Shown: positions 44,080 through 54,084 of the stretch, piece after piece
Layout: each line of letters opens with the position of its first letter
How positions within the stretch are numbered: the first letter of the stretch is position 1
DNA from: Hymenopus coronatus
Lineage: Eukaryota; Arthropoda; Insecta; Mantodea; Hymenopodidae
Assembly: GCA_030762935.1 (NCBI GenBank)
Contig: CM060900.1
Span: forward strand, 113,773,620-113,837,619
Length of the DNA: 64,000 nt
Direction: 5' to 3'
Notes under the pieces: model-generated
The model's database searches: none
What the model was told of the DNA's origin: nothing
What the model saw: only the letters and a program-made list of their open reading frames with translations
Translations under genes and position numbers: made by a program

Positions 44080-44972
44080 GGGGATCAACCTGTGAAAATT
44101 GACCAAATTTCTTGAAAATGTTAATTTTTGGATTTTAGCACAATAATATACCGTGGTCCTTGTAGATCAACAATTAAGTTATTTTCAGTTACTTGTAAAA
44201 CTTAGACACTTCGCGCGTGATCTTTTAAATGGAAGTTTAATGGTAATAAATGGCACTCCAAATATTACAAGGCGTGTTCCTCTAAATGCATTTTTCTATG
44301 CAGATAAACGTTCAAAATGCTTCTTGCGGTGCACATTCTAGCCAGCCAGTTTGCTTTTTCTAATAGTGGACCTTAATATCTTAATAAAAATAAATATTGG
44401 GTTAAATTTTCTGAGTAAGTAAAATTAAGTTTATATATTTAAGTTAACAAAATTAATTAATCCACAAAAAAGAAAAAAAGTATGAACGAATTATTTATCA
44501 TATCTTTTGCTGCAGTAGTATTTAATTAATTTGTATGTAATACCTTTTATTACAAAGTTTTGAAAACTGAAGTGCAAGTAGCGCTTTTTCTCAAAAACTG
44601 TTTGATTGCATTTTCTAAAAATTTCTAGTTAGACATAAAAATAGAGATAGGTGGTTAAAAAAACAAAACAACAACAACAATCTATCACTAAAATTGACAT
44701 TTTCTCTGGTTGGTCTCTTTAAGGCACGTTTGATATAGTATACTGAATGGAATATTATAATAATATTTGTTTTATTTATATGGTATTTTTGGAGTAAAAT
44801 ACATCTTTGTCTCAGAAATTTATCACATTTTTATGCTGTGATACATTTAAATATTATTGTAAGATTAAGGCAATGAAGAGTTCAACAGAAACTGAATATA
44901 TTTTTCCGTCTTTTATTTAAAATCAAGTATTTTGAGGAGTTTACAAATGAAGCTTCCGAAAAATCGTGAACC
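44080..44972 (+). mobile_element. Possible TTAA-flanked element, diverged
   Basis: TTAA at 44076-44079 precedes GGGGATCAACCTGTGAAAAT, and TTAA at 44973-44976 follows AATCGTGAACC. The left end and the interior TTCAAAATGCTTCTTGCGGT string recall the TTAA MITEs at 6991 and 29030, but the right end matches poorly. Confidence 0.35.
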
Positions 44973-45255
44973 TTAATAGTGCCAGGTTTCACTAGTTATT
45001 TACTTTTCACTCTACCGCAAAGGCCCATCTGCTCTTCGCATTACCTTTCTGGTACAGCGTTGTACATATTTCATTACATATCACTTATTTTCATATACAT
45101 GCTTGGAGACAGACGGGCTATGGTTAAATGCATTTTGTTTCTTTCGACGAGTTCTCTTTGAAGTTTAACGTTGGCCACCTTTCATCCTGTGTATGTAGAT
45201 ACAGCACATAGACATATTTCATTGCCTCTGCCCTTATAGAATTCAGGATTTAAAT

Positions 45256-45715
45256 ATATTGTAGTGTACCTGATAAATTATATGTCATTTAGCAAAAGGT
45301 AGTGTTGCGCCAGTTCAGATGAAGCATTACCAGTGTGGGGTAAGACTCACCCTTACACTGGGCATACTAGGGATAATAGATTCAGAGGTAGAATTGTTCG
45401 CGCCTGCGAGAGGGAAGCGGGTGACCTCAGATTTTATGCTGCAGGAGGGTGTATATTTGGTTAGAAAGATCAGGAGCCATAAATAAATATGCAGGGATGC
45501 GAGGAGACACAGGGCTTTTACTGTTAAGAAGAGATAATGTATGGCTAAGGATGAGAAAAATCATGTTTATGCTAGCATTGCTTTAAGAGTGCACAGCTAT
45601 GTCAGCATTTCGGCATCTTGCCACTAATATAGATTGCTGAAACTGGTGCAACATTAACTCTTGCTAAATGAAATATAATTTATTCAAAATTAGCATATCA
45701 GGTACCCTACAATAT
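45256..45715. mobile_element. 460 bp MITE with long terminal inverted repeats
   Basis: The left arm (45256-45318) starts ATATTGTAGTGTACCTGAT and contains TCATTTAGCAAAAGGTAGTG and TTGCGCCAGTTCAG. The right arm (45637-45715), read inward, starts ATATTGTAGGGTACCTGATA and contains TTTCATTTAGCAAGAG and TTGCACCAGTTTCAG. AAAT flanks both sides. The 320 bp interior is non-coding. The superfamily is not determinable from the ends. Confidence 0.85.
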
Positions 45716-45891
45716 AAATGATAAAAATTTACGTAAATAAATGCATAATGCTTCCTTTAGGTTTTTTACACGGATATTATAATAAAATAAAGGGAAAGAG
45801 TTAATGTCATCACAGACTATTTCTTTGACCAACGTCATTTCTACGTTTCAAAATGTAAAAGCGCAGTGTACTTAAGATTCTTTGATCTCTT

Positions 45892-46433
45892 GGGAGGATA
45901 GGATACGGTTGGATGGGACTCGGCACCGAAGCTGAGGTTGTTGTACCTGTAAGGGCGCACCCCAGGGAGGGAGGAGTGAGGTTAAAGGACACACCGGTTA
46001 GCCGGAACCAGGAGTGGCAGCACAACAACGACAGGTCGCCCACAGTTCCCAAACTGAAGCACCCTGGCAGTCGGACAAGTAAACCGGGGCACCTACGCCT
46101 CCGCTAAGACCGACCCTCAGCCCGCAACTAGTCGAAATGAGGGAACGGAGATAGCCACCTTTAGCACCCTTTTTCCCTGCCATGCTGCACCGAGTACCAT
46201 AGTGACACTTTCAACCCTGAAAGAAGCCAACGGCATGAAGGATGAGCGAAAAGTCAGCGAAAACTGCTTGGAGGGTCAGGAATTTCAGGGGATGAAAGAA
46301 ACCTACCCAGCATTCTCCTGGCACTGGAAACCCCCGAAAAAAGCATGGATCAGGTAGGCCGGCCACGGTAAGCAAACTCGCAACCTCACGAATGCAGTCA
46401 CAGACGAAACCCATTGAGCCATCCCGCTCGGTT
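45892..46433 (-). mobile_element. SINE-E copy with exact 11 bp target duplication
   Basis: TTTGATCTCTT at 45881-45891 is repeated at 46434-46444. On the minus strand the head reads AGCGGGATGGCTCAATGGGT and GAGGTTGCGAGTTTGC (decayed B box). CAGGAGAATGCTGGGTAGGT, TGAAATTCCTGACCCTCC and CTTTCTTTCAGGGTTGAAAG follow, then a GC-rich 3' half. It has the same order as 32784-33301. Confidence 0.88.
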
Positions 46434-46444
46434 TTTGATCTCTT

Positions 46445-47649
46445 AGTTGGTTACTGAAAAGACTTGTAAGAATAATGAGCAGTGGGTCATAAACCCGATG
46501 TTCTCAGGGAACACGTGTATAACTTCGCTTTTCTTTTTTAATACACTTACAGTCCACTTTAAATCCCTTAAAAGATACAAAATGACCTTTCTGCGTTTTC
46601 CCCGGAGCAAGTTTGACGTAGCTTGAACAATTAGGAGGCGACCCCCTATAAATTACAGCTATTTTGGCGAGTTACGACCCCATAACCTCTGTTTTACTTG
46701 CCATTTCCATTCTTAATTATGCAAGTATTATGCACATTATTACCCGCCTGTCCTTGTGTTAGGGACGTTACAGAAATTGATGTTCGGCTCGAGCCTGGAA
46801 GGCTGCTGAGAACTAACAACCGTATAGGGGAGGACACTACGGTCTCCGTTATTCATCTGTCCCTTGTTCCTGTGTTTCATTTTATTGCATATAACATTGT
46901 AACCAAGTAAATGTAACTTAGTTAGTGCATTACTGTCGTATGATTCATCATTCCAGTACAAACATTTAACTGTAAACTGCCGTAAGCAATACGAAATAAA
47001 ACTTAATCTTTAAGTTACTCACTCCGTTTTAACTTACGGTAGTAGCGAGCTTCAGTATCACCTCTGAATTGTTTTAAATCGAGTTAAGCATGGTATCGAC
47101 TATTTTGTAACCATGTGCACCTTGTGGTAGAATTTTGGAGGCTAATTTTTATCATCAGACGCAGAAATTCTTAAGTAATTTATTTTAAGTTATATATACT
47201 TGAGGCATTATCATTTCACAGAATGCAAAACAACAAAGGTCAAGAGTCACTGAACTCTAAGTAACAAATTGGGCTAGCACCAGCCGACCCGATTGCAGGC
47301 CACACGCTCACTTACGCACGGCAGAGGTGGGAGGACATCTAGCCGATACTGGGAAGTGACTGGCCAACATCACGCTTCCTCCACCAAGAAAAATAGCTCT
47401 CGGGGCCAGATGTACTATCGCAGTTCGTTATTTGCCTCATGAATCTGAGGAATCGGCCCTATACCAGATAGTTAAACTTCGCACCCCTTATGGGTGAGAT
47501 TGAACCCTGCCGAATTCCATATCCAGGAACTAGAGAAGGGTCACTGACGAGCGGGTAAAAACCGGTTCGAATGCTGTCTGGAAACGCCAAAAGACTGTAT
47601 GAGGGATGGGGTAGTGTTTTTTTCCTGCGTACCTAAGAGTCCAGTAACA
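46445..47649. other. No gene; GC-richer unrecognised block at 47280-47600
   Basis: The segment 47280-47600 is more GC-rich than its surroundings and contains GGTTCGAATGCTGTC (47564), a weak B-box-like string. No family match or coding frame was found. Confidence 0.35.
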
Positions 47650-47905
47650 GTTTTTTTAATTTTTTTTTTTTTTTAGTTTTAAAAACAAATACAGTTCTGG
47701 AGTCTGTTTGGGACACCGGCTGTATTCCTTTTTCTTATTCTTCTGTTTTTTCCTTTTTCCCTAAATTGCCTTTGTGTACCGTCTTCTGTTTTATGACAAA
47801 TACATACATTCACAAACACACAAACACCCATGCCCAAGGCGAGACTCAATCCCACGCGCCACGAAGTACCAAAGCGAGGCGCTTTAGCGAGCGCGGCAAT
47901 GCTTG
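47650..47905 (-). mobile_element. SINE-like element, minus strand, poly(A) at left
   Basis: T-rich tail at 47652-47675. The head region on the minus strand has AAAGCGCCTCGCTTTGG and GCGTGGGATTGAGTCTC (B-box-like). The body is distinct from the other SINEs here. The call rests on the tRNA-like head and tail only. Confidence 0.4.
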
Positions 47906-47929
47906 AATATTTAGTATTCCGTTCCAGAA

Positions 47930-49170
47930 ATCTTTTGCATGCCCATGCTCCCATCCCAAACTTTTCCCACTCCTGTTTCTTCCAGAATTATTCTCATCTT
48001 CTTTTTGCTATTAGTATATGGTCTATTGCGAAAACCATTATCTTTACTACTCTTGCTCCCAAATTAATTCCTCCTACTCTTTGTTGCTTCTACGATCTGA
48101 TCACGTTGTCAAAGTATAAGTTAAAAGGAGTGGCTGTTTTCGGGCAACCTTATCTAACCTGTTTTGAAATTGTTACTTGTTCTCATTTGTGTATTCTAAC
48201 TTTAATTTCTACGTATAACTTTCTAACTACCTTTATAAGGGCATTGATACTAGTTTGTTTTATATTTACCATAATTTTTTCTACACACCTTAACAAAGGC
48301 TTACTTATAATCTATAACAAGAATGTGTGTTTCTAAGTTGAACTGCACATTTTCCTATTATTTGCTTAAAAGAGAAGGCATTATCTTACAATTTCTACCT
48401 TTCCCGAAACCTGTCTGCTCTTCTATTAAAAAGTAACTTTATTTTTATAACACGTTATTTATAATTTTTGTATAAATTTTGTAGGCTGAATAAGCAAATT
48501 TAGTGCCTCTATAATTGTCCGGTCTTGTTTTGTCGCATTTTTAAGCCAGTCGGTTAATTCCTACTATTTTCCATTCTTCAGGAATCTAAATTTATATCCA
48601 TCGTTTTTTATAAAATTTAGTATTCCTTTCTTAAAGTTCTCTGGAGGTTATTTTAACAATTCTGTGTTAATATTATATCAACGCCACGTGATGTATTATT
48701 TCGCTATGTTTAAAAACAGCTAATTCCAGTTCGTTTATCACTGTATAAGACCTTATTATTTATCCTGTTTCTTATATACTACTTTCTTAAATCCATAAAT
48801 CTTGTTAATACTACTCTGAGTCTTGTTGTTTTATGTCTTCTCAGTCTTTTTCTTGTGTGATAATGTTTTTCACGAATCGTGTGCCTATGGAGATTATATT
48901 CCATATCTGCCATGTATTTGTCTCAATCCTCCATATCTATATTACGTATTTACTTTTTGAGTAATACTCTTGTTTTTGTATATTCATTTTCTGTTTTATC
49001 ACTTCCTTTTAAATGTGTAAACTGAGATTCTCTCTTATCTTTCACTGAATGTTGAATTTTGGGATTCCGCATTTTAACACATTCTTTCTTTTGCATAATT
49101 TTTTGTTCCAAATACTTCCTTTACGTTCTTTGTATCAGTTCTTTGATACTATACCATTCATCTTCATTAC
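47930..49170 (-). pseudogene. Non-LTR retrotransposon (LINE) relic, reverse transcriptase
   Basis: Minus-strand translation, over several frames, gives a LINE polyprotein segment. First comes a basic linker (around 48700-49170, with KENEYTKTRVLL- and RRHKTTRLRVVL-like strings). Then come PENFKKGILNFIKN, LLIQPTKFIQKL, the RKLYVEIKVRIHK segment, GCPKTATPFNLYFDNVIR and INLGARVVKIMVFAIDHILI. The last pair corresponds to the reverse-transcriptase motifs GCPLSPTLFN… and FADD, here FAID, so a catalytic Asp is lost. Stops and frameshifts are frequent. The 168-codon plus-strand frame at 47830-48336 is its antisense shadow. The clade is not assigned. Confidence 0.8.
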
Positions 49171-49519
49171 AATCTCTTAGAGCGTCTATATTTGTAGGTA
49201 TATAGCCCCAATCATCTCATATGTAAATCTGTTAAATATGAATAAAATTATCTTTACAATGGTGTAACACATCTCGTTAAAAAGTTTAGGTGTTGTATGT
49301 TAGGGTAGTTATGAAAAACAAACTACTTGGAGAAAAACTATATCTATTTTTATTTTTACTGAGGTATTTCTTTAAGAAGAAATATACATGGAAATAAAAC
49401 TTTTGTACGAATACCTTTAGAAGGGTGAATAGATAACTCACTCTGTAGGTATATAATACACACACATAACTTTTATTTCAAAGCTCTGCTACTTCCAGGG
49501 GATCTTTGAGGCATTTGGT

Positions 49520-50252
49520 GCAGGCGTTACTAGCTCGCTTGATTTTAGGCTAAAACAAATAGGCTTGTTCCGTGCATGCAGTGGATAAACAGTGGTGGGT
49601 CTCTCTTATCCTGCGTATGTGTAGTGCGTCATGTGTAAGTTTATAATGTCGGAACAGAAAGCAATCCAACACGCAGGTCATAGACCACTACGTTTATGCC
49701 TGTCTAAGAGGAATATTTCTTATTCATAGAAACGGCGGAATATGTGTTTCATTTGTGGCAAAGTCCTGCGCTCAGAAAATTCAATTTGCAGCGTCATAAC
49801 GAAGCCCCTGTGAGTGACTATGACAGTTACCAAGAAAAAGGGTGTTCCTTTCGAATTGTGTTAGATACCAATTAATTTCCAAGCTCTGTTCATATACACT
49901 GCCTAAATGTAAAAAGTTTTTCGATACAAAATTAATTATCATACTGTTAGCGATACAATGTGATTGGCTCAGTTAAGGAACTTGTTTTATTATGTTAGTA
50001 CTATATAATAATTGGCACTATTTTTTCAATTATTTATGGCCCGCCTGGGTAGTATGGGGTAGCATGTCTGCTTCACATTCAACCGGTCGCTTGTTCGAAT
50101 CTCGGATAAGTTTTTGGGGGGGCTTTTCCCTTATCCTGAGAAGACGGATGTTGAGCAACTTTAAGCTCCATGGACCCCGAGATCATCTGAGCATCATTTC
50201 ACCAATTTCATTCATCGTCCGATACGACCAACCAGGTTAAAGTACGTTATGC

Positions 50253-50329
<77 letters not shown>

Positions 50330-50715
50330 CGACTACCAATTACTACCAAGTCCATGAACGTATGTGCATGTTTATATCAGAAGCGCAAGTACTTATGTAA
50401 GATATATTATAATATGGTATTTGTTCTACCAATCATGAACCTGCAATAGGTACATATAATCCAAATGATGATTTTAGTAAAGAAAATTTGGTTAACAAAT
50501 TACTGTCCCTAAATAAAAGGAGGGAGGTTTTAACTAATCCAATAGTGATAATAGCTAATATAAGGAACCCTAAGGTTTCACTGTTATGGGCTAGTATAAG
50601 CCGACTCTATCACTATGATAGTTACATGAAGTCAACCTATGAAAGGTGGATTACGTATTTCAAAAGCAAAATGTTGCATACCGTCACTGTACTGAAGGAA
50701 TTATCTATTCCTGCT
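49520..50715 (+). repeat. Repeat L, copy 2 (interrupted by SINE-F)
   Basis: Collinear with 12195-12850. The block TTTTTCAATTATTTATG ends at 50038 and the partner block TTACGACTAC resumes at about 50328. These two are adjacent in copy 1, so the intervening 290 bp is an insertion. It also holds about 185 bp (50450-50640) that copy 1 lacks. No coding function is recognised. Confidence 0.78.
50039..50327 (+). mobile_element. SINE-F copy ending in (CA)n(TA)n
   Basis: Head GCCCGCCTGGGTAGTATGG, B-box-like GCTTGTTCGAATCTCGG, then TTTTTGGGGGGGCTTTTCCC, AAGCTCCATGGACCCCGAGA and CATTTCACCAATTTCATTCA. The body matches 62072-62275. The tail is a CA run (50253-50276) passing into a TA run to about 50327. 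Its limits are set by comparison with the empty site in repeat L copy 1. Confidence 0.85.
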
Positions 50716-50775
50716 TTCCGCATAGTTGGTCTAGCAGTACACAATAAACAATTTGCAGAGATATCGAGCAAAGCT

Positions 50776-50817
<42 letters not shown>

Positions 50818-51689
50818 TCTCTCTCTCTGGCTTATTCAAATGAACGAAATGGAAACCCAAAACTCGTGGAGCTCTAGGAAGTCTAATTTTTTTCTGATAT
50901 ACACGTTTATAAGTTAAGAAAAAACTTCCAGGATCCTGATCGAGGATTGAATTCACAGTTTCATATGACAGGTAACCCCGCTACCGTTTGGATGAAGACT
51001 ACAGCATAGTATTGGGGGGGGGGGGATGGGAGCTGATGCATCTGTAGATCAATAGGCCAGAGGCACTTTGTTTACAATTTAGGATTAAAATCTATCCAAA
51101 TTGGATGAAAGTTAAGCTATATTTAAAATATATGGGTTTCAGAATGTACGAAAGGGTTGCCGACTTTTCTCATCGGGGTTGATTGTTTTACGCCTTTTGT
51201 CCCTCTTGAGTAATTGGTGGTTATGCGGAGGGTTGAGGGTAGCAGTTAGTGAAAAGGATATTTAGAGTCCCACCGCAGCCTTCTAAATAGCTATGTATAT
51301 AATATACAGTGGTGATTCCAGGCGACCCTGAGCACCACCTACCTCGTATATGACGTGCTGTTATGAGCGAGAGAAGAAATGGAACTGCAACCTGATAGGA
51401 ACGTCTTGGTAGGTCTCCTTGCCCAAACTTTTGTAGTGGTTCTTAATCTATCCTAACATAATTGAAATATAACACAGTAGTGGCTTAGGGTTTCGAAGGC
51501 ACGTTAAATGTTGCCTTGATTATTCTAAGAAAAACAAACAAATAGACTATTGCAAAGGTAGAATCAGACTGAAAATTTCAATGCCAATGCCGGGACTTCA
51601 ACACGTATTTCCGGTTTCCGTCCGGCTGCTCTAATCAACAGAGCCGACTAGTCATGCTGGCAAGATATTAAATTCCCCCACAGACTCGC
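50716..51689. other. (CT)n tract at 50778-50828, otherwise unrecognised
   Basis: A CT run, a 9-base G run at 51015 and an AT-rich remainder. TTTCCGGTTTCCGTCCGGCT at 51610 with GAGCCGACTAGTCATGCTGG may be a decayed SINE head on the minus strand. No gene was found. Confidence 0.45.
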
Positions 51690-51733
51690 ATTTTACTTTC
51701 TCTAGCACGTATGTACATAGTGGGTAAAGAAGG

Positions 51734-52116
51734 TGGCGGCGATTGGGTGAGAGGATAGACCATCTAGGTGGCCCGGGTTCGATACCAAGCGCCCGCATGT
51801 GGGATTCGTGGTGGGCGAAGCGGCGCCTGGGTGGGGTTTCTCCGGGTCCTTCGGTTTACCTCGCCACTAATTCCACCAATAGCTCCATCATCACCTTTCC
51901 AATCATCAATGTCGCTTACATTTCATATCACACTTCCTCATGTTCATGCCTGGCTGCGGGCCGCCCCTCGTAATAGGTTCTCCATTCTGTGGTTTCGTGT
52001 CGCTGGCTCCCAGACAGTCTTTTGACTCCTAGGCATTTAATTGTAAGTCCTAGGGGGGGGGTGTCAGTCCAATAAATACGAAGAGGGTAAGCCGAGCAAA
52101 ATGAGATGAAACGAAA
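51734..52116 (+). mobile_element. SINE-A copy (long form) with 11 bp target duplication
   Basis: GGTAAAGAAGG (51723-51733) and GGTAAAGAGGG (52117-52127) differ at one base. Head GGCGGCGATTGGGTGAGAGG, B box CCCGGGTTCGATACC, then GGCGCCTGGGTGGGGTTTCT, CACTAATTCCACCAATAGCT and CATTTCATATCACACTTCCT. The 3' block is GGGGTGTCAGTCCAATAAAT then GAGGGTAAGCCGAG. Its short open frames are spurious. Confidence 0.88.
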
Positions 52117-52134
52117 GGTAAAGAGGGTATTATA

Positions 52135-53020
52135 CAGGGTTACTACAAAAGAAATAGACAACTTCAACTGTCTGTAAAACAAAAAACTATTAGAGATAGC
52201 AACCTAATTATTTTGGAGGTATGTTGAGAAATTCTCAAAGTTTCGTTTGTTACTATTGGTAACGCTGTAGTGTTTTGTTTGTTGTTGCAGAAGCTGAAAT
52301 GGCGGAAAATCCTGTGGAAAAGGCATATTGCGTGTTGGAATTTGCTAGAACGCAATCAGCAACTGTTGTCCAACGACATTTTAGAACACGTTACCACAAA
52401 AATGAAATGATGTGCTCACAAAAACCAGCATCGCCTTCATCATGTCGCAACATGTCGATGCAAAAGTCACGCCGTATGACCTTATCTTCTTCACTCAGAA
52501 ACTGCAACATCTTTAATCCGTAAGGCATCATGTGCAGTCGCTTCCGCAAGATTTTCCATACAGTTTGCTGTTAAATTTGTAATTGCATGCTTGCCCTAGA
52601 TGTCGATTTCTGTGGGCTTCTTATGTAGGCAGAACGAACACGTTCAACGTTTTCTTCCGAAACTCTTGGTCTTCCCGAGCTCTTCCCTTTGCACAAACAT
52701 CCCGTTGTCTCGAATTCTCTATACCAGTCGTAGATTGACTGTCTAGTCGGTGGCGTTTTGTGGTAACGTGTTCTAAAATGTCGTTGGACAACAGTTGCTG
52801 ATTGCGTTCTAGCAAATTCCAACACGCAATATGCCTCTTCCACAGGATTTTCCGCAATTCAGCTTCTGCAACAACAAACAAAACACTACAGCGTTACCAA
52901 TAGTAACAAACAAAACTTTGAGAGTTTCTCAACATACCTCCAAAATAATTAGATTGCTATCTCTAATAGTTTTTGTTTTACAGGCAGTTGAAGTTGTCTA
53001 TTTCTTTTGTAGTAACCCTG
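52135..53020. mobile_element. Foldback Tc1/mariner-type element with 265 bp inverted arms
   Basis: TA flanks both ends (52133-52134 and 53021-53022). The outer ends are CAGGGTTACTACAAAAGAAA in both inward directions. The arms (52135-52401 and 52756-53020) are near-identical inverted copies, each containing a non-coding leader and the start of a DUF4817 transposase frame. The centre holds further transposase sequence in minus orientation only. It probably arose by inverted duplication of the 5' end of one element. Confidence 0.92.
52395..52843 (-). pseudogene. DUF4817-type transposase N-terminal fragment
   Basis: Minus frame from 52843: EEAYCVLEFARTQSATVVQR, HFRTRYHKTPPTRQSIYDWY, REFETTGCLCKGKSSGRPRV and VERVRSAYIRSPQKS. 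This is the DUF4817 helix-turn-helix plus the GRPR-linker of this Tc1/mariner group, ending in a stop at 52571. Past the stop, VWKILRKRLHMMPYGLKML, EEDKVIRRDFCIDML and FCEHIISF continue the usual domain order up to, but not including, the catalytic Asp motifs. The first 25 codons are repeated in inverse orientation in the left arm (near 52300-52400). Confidence 0.8.
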
Positions 53021-53195
53021 TATTCAATCTAAAATTAGATAGCGAGATTTCACCGAAAATGCATGTTTGGATTAAAAAAAAAGAGAAAAAGGTCCGCGCG
53101 CACGCGTGTGTCTATGGACGCATAACTCAAAAAAAAAAAAAACGAAAAGCCGGTGGTTATATACCAAACAGAGAAATCCCAACTATTCTGATGTG

Positions 53196-53804
53196 GGGCA
53201 CATCCATATGCCAGTTTGATGCACAACACTCACTAATTTCCTAGTCATTAGAAATTAACATAATTCCCTGTGCATTATATTGTTCATATAACTGATGTTT
53301 CTGTTACACCCATTACATTATTCACAACACTTGTTTAACTTTAAATGATTTCAAACTGAGCAGTGCGATCTTAGTTCGGTCCTTATATCACAAGTCTCAG
53401 TAATGTGTTCATGCAAAGGAAATTCCCGATATGTAGCAATGATATGAATTTCTCTTCCATGCCACTTACTCAACATATTTTTTACAAAAGTTAATTTTTC
53501 TGTGCTTCCATCATAAATAGTTGTCACAAATTACTTCAGTAAGGCACTATAGATCAAAAATGGCATTGTTGACGCGTGTCACCGAGTGCCAAACAGATAT
53601 AGAGAGAATAGATAGGAAATTCCCTATCTTTGTGTCCTATGGTTGATGAAGTTGATGATTTTTGCCAAGCCGCCATATTTAGGTACTACACTTTTGAGAC
53701 GAGTACGTCTTGTGTGGGTTAAATGTGCACCAAAAAATAAGATTTTGTGGTGTTGAATGTTCAATTAAGCAGTAAATTTAGAGTGTAAGTTTCAAACCAG
53801 TATA
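53196..53804. other. No gene or known repeat recognised
   Basis: AT-rich sequence without domains or terminal repeats. It may include the leader of the THAP-like fragment that follows. Confidence 0.35.
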
Positions 53805-54084
53805 ATGGTCAATATGTGTGTGGTGTTTGGTTGTAGCTTTTTGAATAGCAGAAACATAAACAAGGAAAGAGAAAGGTGTTTCAATACATAGATTAGTGTG
53901 CCTATTTTAGTGACTTTTCAGTGGTATACTTAGTGAAATACTTCAATACACAGGTTAGTGTATTTATTAAGTGAATTTTGGCGGTATACTTAGTGAAATA
54001 CATTACAGCAGAACTATTTTGTATTGTTTGTTAGATTTTGAATTTCCAATTCGGAAAGACCGTAGAGAAGCAGACAAAATTGGC
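53805..54084 (+). pseudogene. THAP-like zinc-finger fragment with tandem repeat inside
   Basis: The ATG at 53805 gives MVNMCVVFGCSFLNSRNINK then ERERCFNT and a stop at 53891. The M-V-x-x-C-V-V-x-G-C start is typical of THAP DNA-binding domains (C2CH finger). DFEFPIRKDRREADKIG is encoded at 54034-54084 and resembles the FP-x-D-x-x-R block that should follow. Between them lie two copies of a roughly 60 bp tandem repeat ending GGTATACTTAGTGAAATA. AG/GTGTTT at 53873 and TTTGTTAG at 54033 could be splice signals, but joining them gives an early stop. THAP domains occur in host genes and in P and Kolobok transposons. The later Cys/His pair was not found. Confidence 0.4.

Larger units (their letters stand above)
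51690..53195 (-). repeat. Repeat K copy carrying two nested insertions
   Basis: The K palindrome TTTCTCTAGCACGTATGTAC lies at 51700-51719. K sequence resumes at 53021 (TTAGATAGCGAGATTTCACC, AAAATGCATGTTTGGAT) and continues through the ACGCATAACTCAAA block to about 53195. Between them lie SINE-A (51734-52116) and the foldback element (52135-53020). Removing both restores the K order. Confidence 0.8.

Noticed and set aside
47830..48336. 168-codon plus-strand frame
   Set aside because: It is antisense to the LINE reverse-transcriptase relic, whose motifs are clear on the minus strand.
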